Shown: one piece after another, positions 61,424-64,000 of the stretch | Layout of the letters: every line of letters starts with the position of its first letter | How positions within the stretch are numbered: the stretch's first letter is position 1 | Source: Muricea muricata | Lineage: Eukaryota > Cnidaria > Anthozoa > Malacalcyonacea > Plexauridae | Assembly (NCBI GenBank): GCA_963855995.1 | Contig: OY979716.1 | Location: forward strand, 45,651,213 to 45,715,212 | Direction: 5' to 3' | Length of the DNA: 64,000 nt | The notes under the pieces: generated by a model | Told to the model about the DNA's origin: nothing | The model's database searches: none | The model's input: the letters and a program-made list of their open reading frames with translations, nothing else | Made by a program: the position numbers and the translations under genes

Positions 61424-64000
61424 ATTTTGAGTTGAACGACGAAGGGCTTATCGACTCCGACGGTGCAATGGAGCCTGGACCCCGTGATATCGCCGCACCC
61501 AAGGAGGCCGCTACAGGCGACGCAGATCTTCAGGGGGCATGATCCCCTCTCCTGTGCCATGATCTCTGCCGATGAGTGGCCCGGGCATTTGGGCCAAATG
61601 GGTCCGCTTGCCCGGGGGTCCCTAACCTACGGTATTATATGGGCGATAACAGGTGATAACTGGCTAAGGTGACCTTATATGGACGAAGTCAAAATGAAAA
61701 ATGAACTGCGAAATGAAACGCTCCAAAAGAACAGATACCACACTTTGCTCCCCTCCCCCAAGATCATACGTGTACTATTAAACATTGTGAATTGGACTCA
61801 CCTCTAATATAGGACGGAAAACGTTCAAGGAACTTACCAGAGCTCCTCCGAAAAAACAATGATGTCCTCCTCCGAAATAAACCCGAGGACATTGCTGGCC
61901 AGCCATAGCTCAGAAAAGCGATCCCAAGGACAATGGCGTTGTTGGATGCGCAAAGTGAAGCGCAAAGAGGATTTAACTCGATGTAAAATATCGCCATATA
62001 TGACAGGTCGTTGATCGAAGCGAAAACCATTACGAGCGACCCAGATTTGATGTCGTATTATCCCCAAAAGACAAGGAAAAACCGGGGGTATGCGTACGGA
62101 ATGGTGATATCCAATCAGGATTTGACTGGGTGAGGGACGCGTTAGGCATGGCTGAGCTCGATGAACCCACGATTGGTACCATGCGAACAACCGTTTTGCC
62201 AGTTGGCATTCAACAAAAAGGTGGACCAGAGATTCCGACTGGCCGCAATGACACAGGGGGTCCACTTGCATCCCAAAACGGATTAGCCGGTCAGCAGTGG
62301 GGAGAACAGCGTGTGCTATCAACCAGTTGGTGTCGCGTACAGGACGTATGAAGTGCCACAAGTGCAAGTTCAGCCAGACTGTGCGCCACTCGACAGTCAG
62401 GCCCCAAGTTCGATATTTCGCAACACAGCGATGTTCGGTCAAGTCAAGACGGGACAACTGCCGATAGATGTACCGGGTGGTAATGGAGCGAAGCGAGCAG
62501 GAAGAGGCACCGGGCCCAGACACCACAATTTCCCCGTTCTCCACCGAGCGAGTCAAACGGAACCAAGATTCCATGACAGACCGATAAAATTTTGGCAGCA
62601 GATCTAAAGCACTCTGAGACGGACTGGGGAGCATTAAGATTTGGTCAACGGTACGTCCCGCAAAGGCGACCCGAAGGTAATGTTTAAAATAGAATAGCGA
62701 AGAAAGGGCACTGTGCTCGACAAGACGGCGGATCCACATGACATGTAGTGCACTGATTTTGCGCTTGAGGTCGACCAAGCCGAGTCCCCCTTGAAAGGGT
62801 CGCTGGGTTACCGTTGTACGCGCAAGCCACTCCCGCTTTTTGTTCCAAATAAACGAATAGACGAGAGAATTAATACGCGATACAGCGGAGTCAGGCATGG
62901 AAAGGAACGACGAGAGGTACCAAAAAATACTGAGACCGAGTGTATTGGTCACCAAGGCGCGGCCCTGGAAGGACAGTTGTCGCGACGTCCAGGAGGCAAG
63001 CACGGATTTAAACTGCTCGATGGGAGCTTGCCAGGATACAGTGTCCTCCCCATTAGTTAAATGAAAGCCCATTACAGTGATGCCAGTTGAAGACCACTGT
63101 AGCTGAATAGGAAGGTTGGCCCGAGTCTTCCATGGACCTACCAATAGACCGTGGGATTTTTTAACATTCAGTTTGGCGCCTGACGCGAACTCATATCGGC
63201 GGAATGTATCAAATACTTCTATCAATGCCCTGTCCGAAAGGACGATAAGGGACGTGTCATCGGCGTATTGGCAGATTTTGACACATCTGTTACCCGGGAG
63301 ACAGACGCCATCAATTGCAGCATTAGATCGTATTGCACATGCGATGGTCTCCGCCATGACTACGTACAGGAGAGGCGAGAGAGGACAACCTTGCCGCACA
63401 CCTCGAGAGACATAAAAGGCTTCAGACGTTACGCCATTGATCAGAACGCAGGACGAAATGCGCGCGTAAAAGATAGAAATCCACTTGCAAAAGGAGTCCC
63501 CGAAGTTCATACGATGTAAGACACGGAGAAGGTATGACCAGTCCACTCTGTCAAACGCTTTCTCTTGGTCGAGAGAGAGGACGGCTCCACCTATACCACG
63601 TTGGTTGAGATCGTCGACTACATCCTGTAGCAAGCGGTTGTTGACAATGGGATTGCGGCCTTTAACGCCGCAAGACTGGTCCGTATGGATAAGGGAAGGG
63701 AGGACAGTAAGCAGTCGATTTGCGATGGCTTTGCTGGCAATTTTATAATCTACGCAGAGGAGGGTAATGGGTCGCCAATTTTTCATATTCAGCCGATCCC
63801 CTTTCTTATATAGCAAGGTAATTAATCCCCCGCGTTGCGATGCCGTGAGGGAGCCCGCGGAATAACAGGAATTCATTACCTCCACATAATCGCGCCCTAT
63901 CAAGGGCCAGAAGCGGTGATAGAACTCGGCTGGGAAGCCGTCTAAGCCAGGAGATTTGCCCGTTGCCATGGCGTCCAATGCTAATTTGCATTCATCGAAA
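61424..64000 (-). mobile_element. Kes-4: U2-specific EN-RT element, runs off the window
   Basis: 3' end CTCAAAAT abuts U2 AAGATCA. It has the conserved 3' UTR core (about 61435-61630) but no clear GGTCGCC motif, only a weak GGCTAAGGTGACC at about 61660. ORF1, EN and the 5' end lie beyond 64000. Confidence 0.88.
61834..64000 (-). CDS. Kes-4 ORF2, C-terminal part (RT and zinc knuckle)
   Basis: Open from the window edge to the stop at 61834, at least 722 codons. The frame continues upstream of the first internal Met (63978), reading FDECKLALDAMATGK, so no start is present here. RT motifs: GKSPGLDGFPAEFY, NWRPITLLCVDYK, LDQEKAFDRVDW, GVRQGCPLSPLLY, QYADDTSLIVL. C-terminal VWNLHL-type region and knuckle CHCGQSESLVHLFVEC. 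Close to Kes-3 throughout. No break in the visible part. Confidence 0.92.
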   Translation of the reverse strand, partial: FDECKLALDAMATGKSPGLDGFPAEFYHRFWPLIGRDYVEVMNSCYSAGSLTASQRGGLITLLYKKGDRLNMKNWRPITLLCVDYKIASKAIANRLLTVLPSLIHTDQSCGVKGRNPIVNNRLLQDVVDDLNQRGIGGAVLSLDQEKAFDRVDWSYLLRVLHRMNFGDSFCKWISIFYARISSCVLINGVTSEAFYVSRGVRQGCPLSPLLYVVMAETIACAIRSNAAIDGVCLPGNRCVKICQYADDTSLIVLSDRALIEVFDTFRRYEFASGAKLNVKKSHGLLVGPWKTRANLPIQLQWSSTGITVMGFHLTNGEDTVSWQAPIEQFKSVLASWTSRQLSFQGRALVTNTLGLSIFWYLSSFLSMPDSAVSRINSLVYSFIWNKKREWLARTTVTQRPFQGGLGLVDLKRKISALHVMWIRRLVEHSALSSLFYFKHYLRVAFAGRTVDQILMLPSPSQSALDLLPKFYRSVMESWFRLTRSVENGEIVVSGPGASSCSLRSITTRYIYRQLSRLDLTEHRCVAKYRTWGLTVEWRTVWLNLHLWHFIRPVRDTNWLIAHAVLPTADRLIRFGMQVDPLCHCGQSESLVHLFVECQLAKRLFAWYQSWVHRAQPCLTRPSPSQILIGYHHSVRIPPVFPCLLGIIRHQIWVARNGFRFDQRPVIYGDILHRVKSSLRFTLRIQQRHCPWDRFSELWLASNVLGFISEEDIIVFSEELW

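Noticed and set aside
1..64000. tRNA, rRNA, U4, U5 or U6 genes in the window
   Set aside because: I looked for their conserved segments on both strands and saw none; this was by eye and not exhaustive.

Overview
The window is animal-type nuclear DNA. It holds no ordinary host protein gene that I can support. The host genes are U1 and U2 snRNA genes in a tandem arrangement. Three U1 promoters carry an octamer (ATGCAAAT or its complement) about 83 bp upstream of U1, typical of metazoan Pol II snRNA promoters. One U1 gene is complete (37517-37681). Every U2 gene is split. Reconstructed order on one strand: U2 (about 198 nt), about 0.75 kb spacer, U1 (about 165 nt), about 0.45 kb spacer, next U2. 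I cannot name the species.

Almost everything else is non-LTR retrotransposon sequence sitting in these snRNA genes. Labels used below are mine. Uto-1 to Uto-4 encode one ORF with three C2H2 fingers, reverse transcriptase (RT) and restriction-like endonuclease (RLE); all four are inserted between U2 nt 38 and 39, just after GUAGUA. Kes-1 to Kes-4 encode an ORF1 with a CCHC knuckle and an ORF2 with AP-endonuclease (EN) and RT; their 3' ends abut U2 nt 23/24. TxD is a different EN-RT element flanked by U2 nt 24-33 and 35-42. U1L-1 is an EN-RT element at the start of U1. sF (264-265 bp, two copies in U2) and sG (304 bp, three tandem copies in U1) are short and non-coding, like SINEs.

Layout. 1-790: partial gag-like ORF (-). 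1.27-1.74 kb: U1L 5' stub. 3.3-4.4 kb: three sG copies in a U1 gene (-). 5.0-21.2 kb (-): U2 3' part, Uto-1, 15-nt U2 bridge, Kes-1, Kes-2, U1L RT fragment. 21.3-26.6 kb (+): U2 split by Uto-2. 27.3-37.7 kb (+): U1L-1, itself split by a 2.9-kb inverted-repeat element, followed by an intact U1. 38.1-43.6 kb (+): U2 with sF and Uto-3. 43.6-43.7 kb: inversion junction. 44.4-64.0 kb (-): one U2 gene carrying Uto-4, Kes-3, TxD, sF and Kes-4, running off the window.

How it fits together. The U1 elements hit the 5'-splice-site-pairing segment of U1 and the U2 elements hit the branch-site-pairing segment of U2. Several insertions duplicate their target (sG: U1 nt 3-16; Kes-3: probably U2 nt 23-42; U1L-1: 126 bp carrying the whole U1 promoter), so each insertion recreates a site for the next. 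Kes-3 and TxD have uninterrupted ORFs; the other copies carry stops, frameshifts or lost catalytic residues.
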